A stretch of 64,000 bases of DNA from Streptomyces sp. Tue6028 (GCF_002300165.1 NZ_MLCE01000019.1:124001-188000); one strand, 5' to 3'. Positions 30,730 to 39,989 are shown, counted from the stretch's first letter. Notes: generated from the sequence alone by a model not told the origin. Made by a program: numbers and translations.

Positions 30730-33129
30730 ATGACGCACATCGACGCGGGCGCCGAACTCGACCCCGTTCACCCCGTGCCCATACCCGTCTCCAGGCGGGC
30801 GGACGGGCTGTCCGCCGCCGAAGTGGCCGAGCGGGTCGCCCGCGGCGAGGTCAACGACGTCCCCGTGCGCAGCAGCCGCTCCCTCAGGGAGATCGTCCGC
30901 GCCAACGTCTTCACCCGGTTCAACGCGATCATCGGTGCGCTCTGGCTGATCATGCTCGTCGTGGCACCCTTCCAGGACAGCCTGTTCGGGTACGTGATCA
31001 TCGCCAACACCGGGATCGGCATCATCCAGGAGTGGCGGGCCAAGAAGACCCTCGACTCGCTCGCCGTGATCGGCGAGGTGAAACCCACCGTCCGCAGGGA
31101 CGGAGTGGCCGCCGAGGTCAGCACGTCGGAGATCGTGCTCGGGGATCTGATCGAGATCGGGCCGGGCGACAAGATCGTCGTCGACGGCTCCTGCGCCGAG
31201 GCCGACGGCCTGGAGATCGACGAGTCGCTGCTCACCGGTGAGGCCGACCCCGTGGTCAAGCACCCCGGCGACGAGGTGATGTCGGGCAGCTTCGTCGTCG
31301 CGGGCGGCGGCGCGTTCACCGCCACGAAGGTGGGCCGGGAGGCCTACGCGGCCCAGCTCGCCGAAGAGGCGTCACGCTTCACCCTCGTCCACTCCGAACT
31401 GCGCAGCGGCATCTCCACGATCCTGAAGTACGTGACGTGGATGATGATCCCGACCGCGATCGGCCTCGTCATCAGCCAGCTCGTCGTCAAGCAGCACGGC
31501 TTCAAGGACTCCGTCGCGCGGACCGTCGGCGGCATCGTCCCGATGGTCCCCGAGGGCCTGGTCCTGCTCACCTCCGTCGCCTTCGCCATCGGCGTGATCC
31601 GGCTCGGCCGGAAACAGTGCCTGGTGCAGGAGCTTCCAGCGATCGAGGGCCTCGCCCGCATCGACACCGTCTGCCTCGACAAGACGGGCACCCTCACCGA
31701 GGGCGGCATGGACGTCACCGAGCTGCGGACCCTCCAGGACGCCGACGAGGCGTACGTACGCAAGGCGCTCGGCGCGCTCGGCGAATCGGACCCCCGGCCG
31801 AACGCCTCCCTCCAGGCGGTCATCGCCGCCTACCCGGACAGCGAGGAGTGGCGCTGCACCGAGTCGCTGCCCTTCTCCTCGGCCCGCAAGTACAGCGGCG
31901 CCTCCTTCAGCGAGGGCAACGGCGAGTCCAGCACCTGGCTCCTCGGCGCCCCCGACGTCCTGCTGCCCGACGGGGACCCGGCGCTCCACGAGACGGAGCG
32001 GCTCAACGAGGCGGGGCTGCGGGTGCTGCTGCTCACCCGCGCCACCAAGGACCTCGACGACCCGCAGGTCGCGGCCGGCGCCCGGCCCACCGCCCTGGTC
32101 GTCCTGGAGCAGCGGCTGCGCCCGGACGCGGCGGACACCCTGCGCTACTTCTCCGAGCAGGACGTCAGGGCCAAGGTCATCTCCGGCGACAACGCGGTGT
32201 CGGTGGGCGCGGTGGCCGGAAAGCTCGGCCTGACCGGTTCGGTCGTCGACGCACGCCACCTCCCCGACGAGAAGGAGGAGATGGCGAAGTCGCTGGAGAA
32301 GGGCACGGTGTTCGGGCGGGTCACCCCGCAGCAGAAGCGGGACATGGTGGGCGCCCTCCAGTCGCGCGGGCACACCGTCGCGATGACGGGCGACGGCGTG
32401 AACGACGTCCTCGCGCTCAAGGACGCCGACATCGGTGTGTCGATGGGCTCGGGCTCGGAGGCGACCCGGGCCGTCGCCCAGATCGTCCTCCTCAACAACA
32501 GCTTCTCCACGCTGCCCTCGGTGGTCGGCGAGGGCCGCCGGGTCATCGGCAACATCACCAGGGTGGCGACCCTCTTCCTCGTGAAGACGGTCTACTCGGT
32601 CCTGCTGGCCGTGCTGGTGGTGTGCTGGCAGGTCGAGTACCCGTTCCTGCCCCGCCACCTGACCCTGCTGTCCACGCTCACCATCGGCGTCCCGGCGTTC
32701 TTCCTCGCGCTCGCCCCCAACAAGGAGCGGGCCAGGCCGAACTTCGTGCGGCGGGTGATGCGGTACTCGATCCCGGGCGGCACGGTCGCCGCGGTGGCCA
32801 CCTTCATCACCTATCTGCTGGCCCGCCACTACTACACGGGCGAGGGCTCGCTGGAGGCGGAGACGAGCGCCGCGACGCTGACGCTCTTCCTGATCTCGAT
32901 GTGGGTCCTCGCGATCATCGCCCGCCCCTACACCTGGTGGCGGATCTGTCTCGTCGCCGCGATGGGCGGGGCGTTCCTGCTGGTGCTCATGGTGCCGGGG
33001 CTGCAGCACTTCTTCGCGCTGAAACTGGTCGGCGCCACGATGCCGTGGCTCGCGGTGGGCATCTCGGTGGTGGCGGCGGCCGCCCTGGAATTCCTGTGGA
33101 AGTGGGTCGACCGCCGCTTCCCCGCGTGA
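30730..33129 (+). CDS. P-type ATPase, CtpE-like (HAD-IC)
   Basis: 799-residue ion-pumping ATPase. Actuator motif 'DESLLTGEADPVV' (TGE near 178); membrane motif 'VPEGLVLLTS', as in CtpE; phosphorylation motif 'CLDKTGTLTEGG' (Asp317); nucleotide-binding region with 'SSARKYSG'; hinge 'MTGDGVNDVLALKDADIGVSMGSGSEA'. About ten TM helices, six of them after the hinge. Mycobacterial CtpE has been linked to calcium uptake; the ion here is an inference from that likeness. ATG 30730 has no good Shine-Dalgarno, and a TACCGT -10-like hexamer lies 12 nt upstream, so it may be leaderless. Confidence 0.92.
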   Translation: MTHIDAGAELDPVHPVPIPVSRRADGLSAAEVAERVARGEVNDVPVRSSRSLREIVRANVFTRFNAIIGALWLIMLVVAPFQDSLFGYVIIANTGIGIIQEWRAKKTLDSLAVIGEVKPTVRRDGVAAEVSTSEIVLGDLIEIGPGDKIVVDGSCAEADGLEIDESLLTGEADPVVKHPGDEVMSGSFVVAGGGAFTATKVGREAYAAQLAEEASRFTLVHSELRSGISTILKYVTWMMIPTAIGLVISQLVVKQHGFKDSVARTVGGIVPMVPEGLVLLTSVAFAIGVIRLGRKQCLVQELPAIEGLARIDTVCLDKTGTLTEGGMDVTELRTLQDADEAYVRKALGALGESDPRPNASLQAVIAAYPDSEEWRCTESLPFSSARKYSGASFSEGNGESSTWLLGAPDVLLPDGDPALHETERLNEAGLRVLLLTRATKDLDDPQVAAGARPTALVVLEQRLRPDAADTLRYFSEQDVRAKVISGDNAVSVGAVAGKLGLTGSVVDARHLPDEKEEMAKSLEKGTVFGRVTPQQKRDMVGALQSRGHTVAMTGDGVNDVLALKDADIGVSMGSGSEATRAVAQIVLLNNSFSTLPSVVGEGRRVIGNITRVATLFLVKTVYSVLLAVLVVCWQVEYPFLPRHLTLLSTLTIGVPAFFLALAPNKERARPNFVRRVMRYSIPGGTVAAVATFITYLLARHYYTGEGSLEAETSAATLTLFLISMWVLAIIARPYTWWRICLVAAMGGAFLLVLMVPGLQHFFALKLVGATMPWLAVGISVVAAAALEFLWKWVDRRFPA

Positions 33130-33154
33130 TCCGGGTGTGCGGCCCGCGGGCCGT

Positions 33155-33919
33155 CTACTGCACGTCGACGCCGTCACCCGTGGCGTTGACGGCGGGGGTC
33201 GTGGTGGTGCCCGCGAAGCTGTAGCGGTAGTAGCCGTCGACCGTGGCCGTCGTGGTCGTCTTCAGGTTGCCCGTGCTGTCGGTCCTGACCGTCTTGAGCG
33301 TGGTGTACGTGCTGCTGTTCTTCTTGCGGAACTGGAGCTGCACCGGCTGGTTCGTGTAACCGGCGTACTTGCTCGTCTCCCAGTTGGCGCGGGACAGCTT
33401 GCCCGTGACCGTGACGGTCCTGCCCTTCTTCACCGGCTCCGGCGAGGCGTTCACGGTCAGCTGCGAGGCCCGCTGGACCTTGAAGCTGCCCGCCTTCTCC
33501 TTCCAGATGAAGTTGGAGTCGTCGCCCTTGGCGTCCACCCAGGCGTCGACGTACCAGGTGCCCGCCTGGTCGTTGAGGACGTCGAACATCCGCGGGTCGA
33601 CGGTGAAGCTGCCGGAGCAGGTCGACGTGGTGGCGTCGGCCGCCACGCACTTCACCGAGGACGTGGTCAGGAGGCCGTAGTTCGGTCCGTGCAGGCTGAG
33701 CTCGGCTCCCTCGATGCCCTGGTTGTCGGTGGCCGTGACGGACACCGTGAACGTCTTGACGGCCGTGGTGCCGATGACGACGCTCTTGCCGCCGTTCACC
33801 ACGACCTTGGTGATCTTCGTGTCACCCTGGCTGCCGTCCGCGAACGCCGCGGGTGCCAGAGCGGCTCCGGCCGCGGTGAACGCCGCGAGCAGGGCGACGG
33901 TGGTGGTGCGCTTGCGCAT
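33155..33919 (-). CDS. Secreted protein with C-terminal Ig-like domain, paralogue A
   Basis: 254 residues with a signal peptide ('TTTVALLAAFTAAGAALAPAAFA'). A first all-beta domain follows ('ITKVVVNGGKSVVIGTTAVKTFTVSVTATDNQG', with one Cys pair), then a second domain of about 100 residues starting 'LTVNASPEPVKKGRTVTVTG' and ending 'ATGDGVDVQ'. The second domain looks Ig-like/adhesin-like, with the pattern of actinobacterial cell-surface repeats. No enzyme motif. ATG 33919 has GGGGGGAA. The next gene on the same strand encodes a paralogue whose last 100 residues are nearly the same, so the pair arose by tandem duplication. A DUF5707-type family is my best guess. Confidence 0.8.
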   Translation of the reverse strand: MRKRTTTVALLAAFTAAGAALAPAAFADGSQGDTKITKVVVNGGKSVVIGTTAVKTFTVSVTATDNQGIEGAELSLHGPNYGLLTTSSVKCVAADATTSTCSGSFTVDPRMFDVLNDQAGTWYVDAWVDAKGDDSNFIWKEKAGSFKVQRASQLTVNASPEPVKKGRTVTVTGKLSRANWETSKYAGYTNQPVQLQFRKKNSSTYTTLKTVRTDSTGNLKTTTTATVDGYYRYSFAGTTTTPAVNATGDGVDVQ

Positions 33920-33987
33920 GGTTCCCCCCATGGATACGGGCGGCGCTCCCCATGGCGCCGCCAGGACGTCACGATCCGGACGTGCGA

Positions 33988-34020
33988 TGTCCCCGCGCCT
34001 CGTGACGGGGCGCGGGGACA
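33988..34020 (-). terminator. Terminator after paralogue B
   Basis: Perfect 12-bp stem TGTCCCCGCGCC / GGCGCGGGGACA with a 9-nt loop, 13 nt past the minus-strand stop at 34033. It separates the two paralogues into different transcripts. Confidence 0.82.
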
Positions 34021-34032
34021 CCGGACGAGCGA

Positions 34033-34965
34033 CTACTGGACGTCGACGAAGTCACCCGTGGCCTTGACGGCCGGGGTGGTCGAGGTGCCCGCGAAGCTGT
34101 AGCGGTAGTAACCGTCGACGGAGGCCGTCGTGGTCGTCTTCAGGTTGCCCGTGCTGTCCGTCTTGATGGTCTTGACGGTGGTGTAGGTGGTGCTGCCCTT
34201 CTTGCGGAACTGCAGCTGCACCGACTGGCCCGTGTAGCCGTGGTAGAGGTTGTCCTCCCAGTTGGCGCGGGACAGCTTGCCGGTGACCGTGATGGTCTTG
34301 CCCTTCTTCACCGGCTCCGGCGAGGCGTTGACCGTCAGCTTGGAGTAGCGCTGGACGTTCGGCGAGGTGAAGCCGCCCTGGTCGGCGATGCCGACGTTGT
34401 CCCAGTTGATGTCGTCGCTGGTCCAGTCCTCGCCGTTGTAGGCGATGGCCAGCGCCGCGGCGTGCCAGCTGCCGGCGTCCGAGTTGAGCAGCTCGCCCTC
34501 GGCCGGGTAGATGTCGATGTCGCCCTTGCAGCTGGCGACGGTCGCCGAGGTGGCGGTGCAGGTCGCCGGGTCGTCGCCGAACAGCATGTTGTCCGGCGTG
34601 TCGAACGAGCCCTTGTAGATGTAGGGGCCGGTCAGGAAGTCGACGGCGTCGATGTCGACGTCGGCACCGTGGGTCATGGTGTAGGTGACCGGGACGGTGA
34701 CGTGGTTGCTGATGCCGACGGCGATCGCCTTGCCGCCGTTCACCTTGATGTTGGAGAAGGTGGCGTCGAGGGCGTACGGCGTGCCGGTGTCGGCTGCGGC
34801 GGAGGTGCTGAACGCGGCCTTGCCGTCCGCGCGGGCGGCTTCCTGCGCCTTGGTGACACCCGCGCGGTAGGAGGGCGCGGAGTCGGTGGCGTGGGCGCCC
34901 GGGACGGCGAAGGCGGTGAGGGCCAGGGCGCCGGAGACGGCGGCCACGGTGGCTCGTATGCGCAT
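34033..34965 (-). CDS. Secreted protein with C-terminal Ig-like domain, paralogue B
   Basis: 310 residues. A signal peptide ('VAAVSGALALTAFAVPGAHA') precedes a domain unlike paralogue A in length ('FSNIKVNGGKAIAVGISNHVTVPVTYTMTHG', with a disulfide-like Cys pair in 'CTATSATVASC'), followed by the shared domain 'LTVNASPEPVKKGKTITVTGKLSRANWE' to the end. The strands of the N domain keep the same 'VNGGK...VG' pattern as A, so both domains are homologous but only the C domain stayed near-identical. ATG 34965 follows GGGGAA. Likely a cell-wall or matrix protein; function unknown. Confidence 0.8.
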   Translation of the reverse strand: MRIRATVAAVSGALALTAFAVPGAHATDSAPSYRAGVTKAQEAARADGKAAFSTSAAADTGTPYALDATFSNIKVNGGKAIAVGISNHVTVPVTYTMTHGADVDIDAVDFLTGPYIYKGSFDTPDNMLFGDDPATCTATSATVASCKGDIDIYPAEGELLNSDAGSWHAAALAIAYNGEDWTSDDINWDNVGIADQGGFTSPNVQRYSKLTVNASPEPVKKGKTITVTGKLSRANWEDNLYHGYTGQSVQLQFRKKGSTTYTTVKTIKTDSTGNLKTTTTASVDGYYRYSFAGTSTTPAVKATGDFVDVQ

Positions 34966-35186
34966 GCGTTCCCCAAGTGGAGAAAGGGGCCCCGACGGCT
35001 TTCGTTCCGTACGGCTCGTCTTCACACGGGGCCCAAGTGATCGTGGAGTCTGTTGACTCGAAGATCAGATCTGCGACCGCGGCGAAAGGTTGTACGGCAG
35101 ATGAAGACTTTGTGCGCGTATTACCAACGCCACGGCGACGTACGGGGAAACGCCACTCGGCGCTTCCCCGTCCCGGCCGTGCCGGC
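34966..35186. other. Gap between sacsin-like gene stop and paralogue B start
   Basis: About 220 nt, AT-richer around 35040-35110. On the minus strand it must hold the promoter of the secreted protein; no clear -35/-10 pair or terminator hairpin for the large ATPase gene stood out. Confidence 0.4.
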
Positions 35187-38100
35187 TCAGTCGAACCAGC
35201 GGTCCCGCGCGAGCTCCTCGGTGCGCGAGGGGTCCTCCAGCAGGGCCGCCACCTCGAAGCGGCGCGGCCACTGACCGGCCGCCCAGGCCAGCCCGGCCGC
35301 CACGCCCTCCAGGGTGGAGGCGTGCAGCACCCCGTCCCGTGTCCGCCGCCAGTCGAGTTCGACACCGTCGACGACGAGCTCCTCGTGCTCGACGTACGAC
35401 GTGGGCACCGCCGGCCCCAGCAGGATCCGCACGGACTCCGGCACCTCGTGCTCGGCGCCCTCGGACGTCACCTCGCCCGTCACCGACTCGCTGAGCCGCC
35501 GCACCTGGAACAGCTCGGCGAGATCGGCGGCCCGCGACGGCCGTACCGGCAGCAGCGGGACACCGTCCGTGAAGGGCAGCAGGTCGGGCGAGTCGACGAC
35601 CACGGCGTCGGCCGCGTCCACGACCCGCACCTCCCCGTCCACGACGGCCCGCAGCTCGTCCGGCAGCGTCACCTGTTCGGGATCGAGATCCGCCAGCGCG
35701 CCGTACAGGGCGTGCAGTTGGGAGCCGGAGACCTCGCGGTCCGGGTCGGCGAGCCGGTCGAGCAGCTCCGCGGCGCCGCCGGGTTCGTCGAGGAGGGCGG
35801 CCACCGAGGTACGGACACCCAGCGCCCGCAGCACCTGTTCGTCGTCGAATCCGGTGGCGTCGGCCTCGTCGTACAGGCCGTGCAGCAGCGGATCGCCACC
35901 GGCGGCCCGCAGTCCGGCCGGGCGCCGTCCGTCCAGGACGGGGTGCCCGCGCAGCCACCACGCCGTATAGGGCCGGACGATCTCGTGCGTCCCGTCCGGC
36001 AGCAGGATGCGCACCGACTGCGTCAGCGCGTCCCGCAGCGGCGGCTGCGAGAGCAGGGCGAGTGCCTGCGGCCACCGCTCGTCGTCCACCAGGTCCAGGT
36101 CCCGCACGGCGACGATCTCCGTGGCCACCGGCGGCACGGGCGTGTCGGGCAGCCGGTCGAGGACGTCCTCGCACCACACGTCGACGGCGTCGAGCAGCCC
36201 CGCGTCGTCGGGCTCGGCGAAGTCCCCGTCGCGCGGCTCCAGTTCGTCCGGGTCGAGGACGACGTCGGTGGCACGCACGAGCGCGAAGTCGGCCAGCACG
36301 CCACAGGCCGCCAGCGGCTGCTCGCCCCAGCGCTCGGCCAACTCCGCGTCCACGAAGCCGACTTCACCCTCACGCATGACCTGCGCGAACGGGCTGCCGG
36401 GCAGCACCAGCTCACCGGCGGGCGCCGGCTCCCCCTCGTCGTCCGGGAGGGCGAGCGCGCCCAGCCATGGCTCGTCGCCCGGTTCGAGACCGGCGTCGCG
36501 GACCAGCGCGAGCACGGTGTCCGCCAGCTCCTCCGCGTCCGGCGCGTCCTCGTCCCACGCCACGCCCTCGTCGTCGAGCGAGGCGGCGACGGCGGCCCGC
36601 ACCTGCGGGCTCGTGAGCACGGCACGCGGCGTCGCCGGGAGGGCGCCCAGCTTCTCCAGCAGCGGATGGGCGGCATCCGGGTGGGCGACCTTCAGGCCGA
36701 GCCGGGCGAGGGCGTCCGGAGCGGCGGATCCGGTGCCGTCGGGCGTGGGCAACAGGATCTGCCGGGGTCCGATCGTCGTCCGGCCGTCGGCGAGCGGCAC
36801 CGGCAGCCCGGAGAGCCGGTCCGGGTCCACGCCCGCGAGGCTGTCGTACAGGCGGTGCCACCACGCCGGGTCCTTCTCCAGGCCCGCCAGCCGGTCGACC
36901 GCCTCCGTCAGCGGCACCCGGGCGACGCCCAGGGTCCGCAGCTCCACCCGGCGTTCGAGCCCGGCGGGAAGCAGGCTGGGCAGCACCTCGGCGAGCACTC
37001 GGACCGTCTCCGCGCCCGCGCCCTCCACCACCTCGGCGTCCCGGGGCCGCAGCGCGGCCGGATTCTCCGCCGCCGCGCCCTCCGGCCAGTCGGCCGGAAC
37101 CTCGGGTGCCTCGTCGAGCGGCACCGCCGGCGGCAGGAACGCGGTGCGCGGCAGCCGGTCCAGGATCGCCTGGCGCAGCGCCCCGTCCAGTTCGCCCTTG
37201 CCCAGCGGGCCGGGCACCAGATCGATGATCCCGGTGTCCACCGGCCGCCAGGCCGCGAGCAGCTCCGCGTACGCGTCCGCCGCGCGCTGCACCAGGAAGT
37301 CGGTCAGCGGGCCCGGCGCCGCGTGGCGGCGGGTCGGGTCCAGGGGGAGCGAGGCGATCAGCAGCGCGGGAACCCCCAGCGGCTCGTCGCTGGGCGTGGG
37401 CGCGTGCACGACCGGGCTGGTGCGGGGGCGGGCCGGCGAGCCGTCGCCGTCGACCGGCACCGCCCAGGTCACCGACCAGTACGGGCGCAGCCGCTCCTCG
37501 ACCGGGCGGTCGGCGAGCAGCGACGCCTCCAGCGGGCCCTGGCGGGAGACGGTGCGGTAACGGCCGGCGCCGTCCCGGGAGTCCTCGACCACGACGCCGT
37601 CGCCCTCGGCGCGGCGGCGCAAGGTACGGACCTCCTCGGCCCCGGCCTCGACGACCACCTCCTCCAGGCCCGGCAGGGCCAGCAGCAGGGCGTCGTCGAC
37701 GTTCTTCAGCAGCCGCTCGGCGAGAGCCTCGGCCGCCGGGTCCCGCAGCGGCAGGATCACGACCGTGTCGTACGGGTCCGGAGCGGTGCCCTCCGCCGCG
37801 AACGGCAGGCGCAGCAGGGGCACATGGCCGTCCCGGCGGCGGATCTCGTCGCCCAGTCCGGGGCTGTGCCGGGCCGTGTCGGCGGCCATTTCCCGGGCCT
37901 CCGCGAGGGCCCAGCGGACACCGCCGTGCCGGCCCACCACGGCGGGCTCGTCGGTCACCGCGAGGACGGCCGCGAAGCCGACGCCGAACCGGCCGACCGC
38001 CGTGTCGGGCGCGTCCCGCTTCGCGGAGGCGCGCAGCGTCGACAGCGACTCCACACCCGCCGCGTCGAGAGGGGCACCCGTGTTGGCCGCGACGAGCACG

Positions 38101-38345
38101 CCGTCGCGGAGGGTCAGCCGCAGCCGGCCGGGCACGCCCGCCCGGGCCGCCGCGTCCGCCGCGTTCTGCGCGAGCTCCACCACGAGCCGGTCGCGGTAAC
38201 CGCCGAGGACCAGGTCCTCCTCCGCGTTGGCGTCCTCCCGGAACCGGGCCGGGCTCGTCGCCCAGGCGTCCAGTACGCCCCGTCGCAGGCGCGCCGTCCC
38301 GAACGGGTCCGCGCCCTCGGCTGCCGGCCGCACGAACTTGCTCAC
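35187..38345 (-). CDS. Sacsin/Hsp90-like N-terminal ATPase protein, 1052 residues
   Basis: Large cytosolic protein whose first about 200 residues carry a GHKL ATPase domain of the sacsin/Hsp90 type. N box: 'RLVVELAQNAADAAARAG'. The nucleotide-floor region 'LVAANTGAPLDAAGVESLSTLRASAK' has NTG where the usual motif is DNG/DxGxG. Lid: 'GRFGVGFAAVLAVTDEP'. The remaining 850 residues are acidic and Leu/Pro-rich, with no recognised domain. It is often annotated as a molecular chaperone in Streptomyces, but no chaperone function is shown. GTG 38345 has GAGGGAGAG. It stands alone, with a repeat-filled gap behind its promoter. Confidence 0.85.
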   Translation of the reverse strand: MSKFVRPAAEGADPFGTARLRRGVLDAWATSPARFREDANAEEDLVLGGYRDRLVVELAQNAADAAARAGVPGRLRLTLRDGVLVAANTGAPLDAAGVESLSTLRASAKRDAPDTAVGRFGVGFAAVLAVTDEPAVVGRHGGVRWALAEAREMAADTARHSPGLGDEIRRRDGHVPLLRLPFAAEGTAPDPYDTVVILPLRDPAAEALAERLLKNVDDALLLALPGLEEVVVEAGAEEVRTLRRRAEGDGVVVEDSRDGAGRYRTVSRQGPLEASLLADRPVEERLRPYWSVTWAVPVDGDGSPARPRTSPVVHAPTPSDEPLGVPALLIASLPLDPTRRHAAPGPLTDFLVQRAADAYAELLAAWRPVDTGIIDLVPGPLGKGELDGALRQAILDRLPRTAFLPPAVPLDEAPEVPADWPEGAAAENPAALRPRDAEVVEGAGAETVRVLAEVLPSLLPAGLERRVELRTLGVARVPLTEAVDRLAGLEKDPAWWHRLYDSLAGVDPDRLSGLPVPLADGRTTIGPRQILLPTPDGTGSAAPDALARLGLKVAHPDAAHPLLEKLGALPATPRAVLTSPQVRAAVAASLDDEGVAWDEDAPDAEELADTVLALVRDAGLEPGDEPWLGALALPDDEGEPAPAGELVLPGSPFAQVMREGEVGFVDAELAERWGEQPLAACGVLADFALVRATDVVLDPDELEPRDGDFAEPDDAGLLDAVDVWCEDVLDRLPDTPVPPVATEIVAVRDLDLVDDERWPQALALLSQPPLRDALTQSVRILLPDGTHEIVRPYTAWWLRGHPVLDGRRPAGLRAAGGDPLLHGLYDEADATGFDDEQVLRALGVRTSVAALLDEPGGAAELLDRLADPDREVSGSQLHALYGALADLDPEQVTLPDELRAVVDGEVRVVDAADAVVVDSPDLLPFTDGVPLLPVRPSRAADLAELFQVRRLSESVTGEVTSEGAEHEVPESVRILLGPAVPTSYVEHEELVVDGVELDWRRTRDGVLHASTLEGVAAGLAWAAGQWPRRFEVAALLEDPSRTEELARDRWFD

Positions 38346-38530
38346 GGTTCACTCTCCCTCTCGGCTGGCGCGACCGCGAGTGCTGCGCCGCGCCCGGTCG
38401 CGGCACGAAGGTACCGCGCGGCGGGGAGGGTCCTGGCCCCGCCGTCCCTCGTCCCGGGGCGGCGGCGTCCAGGAGGCCCCCCGGGGTCCGTCGCCCTGCG
38501 CGGGTCGGTGGGGGCTGGGCGCCCTGCGGG

Positions 38531-38820
38531 TGCGTGGCTGAGGCCCCACGGTCCTGCGTGGGTACGTCGAGGCTGGGCGCGCAGTTCCTCGCGCCCCTGG
38601 AGGTGCGTGGCTCAGGCCCCGCGATCCCCCGCGGGTGCCCCGTGGCTGAGCGCGCAGTTCCCCGCGCCCCTGGAGGTGCGTGGCTCAGGCCCCACTGTTC
38701 TGCGCGGGCACGTCGTCGCTGGGCGCGCAGTTCCCCGCGCCCCTGGGAGTGCGTGGCTGAGGCCCCACTGTTCTGCGCGGGCACGTCGTCGCTGAGCGCG
38801 CAGTTCCCCGCGCCCCTGGG
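38531..38820. repeat. Four tandem copies of a ~73-bp GC-rich unit
   Basis: Units begin TGCGTGGCT(G/C)AGGCCCC and end with the core GCGCAGTTCCCCGCGCCCCTG. Cores lie at about 38577-38599, 38651-38672, 38723-38745 and 38796-38818, a period of 72-74 bp. Copies three and four are almost identical; copy one has a CTC for CCC change. The core is a known type of dispersed Streptomyces intergenic element. The rest of the 38346-38530 gap holds the upstream region of the sacsin-like gene and no CDS. Confidence 0.88.
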
Positions 38821-38840
38821 CGGGCTCGGGTGGGCCCCGT

Positions 38841-38981
38841 CAGGGGCGCGGGGAACTGCGCGACCAGCCCCCACCCACCCGCAGCACACCACGCACCGGA
38901 CCACGAACCGGACCACGCACAGCCCCACCCACGAACCGGCACACTCGGCCGGGCCCCGTCAGGGGCGCGGGGAACTGCGCG
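38841..38981. repeat. Two inverted copies of the same repeat core
   Basis: CAGGGGCGCGGGGAACTGCGCG occurs at 38841-38862 and 38960-38981, the reverse complement of the core in the tandem array. Each is followed by ACCAGCCCCCAC. Facing the four direct copies, they form a potential cruciform/hairpin with arms of over 20 bp. Between and after them are CACGAACCGG-type short repeats up to 39060. Confidence 0.88.
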
Positions 38982-39062
38982 ACCAGCCCCCACGCACCCG
39001 CGGCACACCACGAACCGGGACCAGGCACAGCCCCACCGCGTACCCGGCCGGGACGGCCCCCG

Positions 39063-39989
39063 CTAGGAGTGACCCAGTTCCGCCGCCGACTCGTCCGCGG
39101 TGACCGACACCGAACCGGAATCCGGGGCCGGTCGCAGCGGGAACGGCTCGACCTTCGTCTCGTCGATCACCGGAGCCGCCGGCCGCGGAGGCTTCGGCAT
39201 GACCGCCGCCTCCGAGTGGCCGCCACAGCCGTAGGCGAGGGACACGACGCGCCCGTCGGCCGGCGAGAACTCGTTGGCGCAGACACCGAACGCCTGGCCG
39301 AGCGAGCCGCCGATCGGATTGAGGAAGCCGCAGCTCATGCACGTGGCGGGCGCGGCCTGCGCCATGGGCGTCTTCGGGCCGTACGCCTCTTCCCAGCGGT
39401 CCGCCGCCACATGCAGGCCGTAGCGGGACAGCACCCGGGCGCGCCGCATGCCGAGCTCCTCGGCGACCGCGCTGATCGACCCGCGCAGGGGTGCGACCGG
39501 CAGCGAGGCCGGCGGCCCGCCGGCGACCTCCGCGTCCTCGGCCTCCACCAGCTCGGCCATCTCCTCGGAGACCGCGGAGTTCGGCGGGGGCTCCTCCTCG
39601 CCCGAGAATCCGGGCTCCAGCCGCAGATCGTCGGCGTCCGTGGGCAACAGGTCGCCCGGGCCCATGTCCCCGGGGCGCAGCCGCTCGCTCCACGGCACCC
39701 ACTCCGGCGCGAGCAGCGCGTCGGAGCCGGGCAGGAGCACCGTCTCGTCGAGCGTCACGACCTTCGCGCGGGAGGCCCGGGCCACCGTGGTCGCCCAGCG
39801 CCAGCCGCGGTACCCGGGTTCCTTGCACTCGAAGAAGTGCGTGACAACGCGGTCCCCCTCGGAGACCAGCCCCACATGCTCGCCGACGACGCCGGGTGCG
39901 GCGACCTCCTCGGCGGCGGCGCGGGCGAGGTCGACCGCCTCGGCGCACAGGCGGTCGGGGGTGCGGCTTCGCGTTGTCGCTGCGCTCAC
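39063..39989 (-). CDS. DUF3027 family protein
   Basis: 308-residue cytosolic protein of the actinobacterial DUF3027 family. Start GTG 39989 behind GGAGAGAAG. The N-terminal domain (about 1-110) includes 'RVVTHFFECKEPGYRGWRWATTVARA' and 'VVTLDETVLLPGSDALLAPEWVPWSERLRPGD'. The C-terminal half contains 'CMSCGFLNPIGGSLGQAFGVCANEFSP', then 'GCGGHSEA', a likely metal-binding Cys set (CxxC...C...C). Also 'ISAVAEELGMRRARVLSRYGL', a helix-turn-helix-like stretch. Function unknown. Divergent from the MFS gene at 40.5 kb. Confidence 0.87.
   Translation of the reverse strand: MSAATTRSRTPDRLCAEAVDLARAAAEEVAAPGVVGEHVGLVSEGDRVVTHFFECKEPGYRGWRWATTVARASRAKVVTLDETVLLPGSDALLAPEWVPWSERLRPGDMGPGDLLPTDADDLRLEPGFSGEEEPPPNSAVSEEMAELVEAEDAEVAGGPPASLPVAPLRGSISAVAEELGMRRARVLSRYGLHVAADRWEEAYGPKTPMAQAAPATCMSCGFLNPIGGSLGQAFGVCANEFSPADGRVVSLAYGCGGHSEAAVMPKPPRPAAPVIDETKVEPFPLRPAPDSGSVSVTADESAAELGHS

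Noticed and set aside
34977..38795. Very long open frame on the plus strand opposite the sacsin-like gene
   Set aside because: Arg/Gly/His/Val-rich shadow of a clear minus-strand gene; no domain, no start with a ribosome site.
38531..38981. CRISPR array
   Set aside because: Units are contiguous 73-bp tandem copies plus inverted copies, without unique spacers or cas genes.
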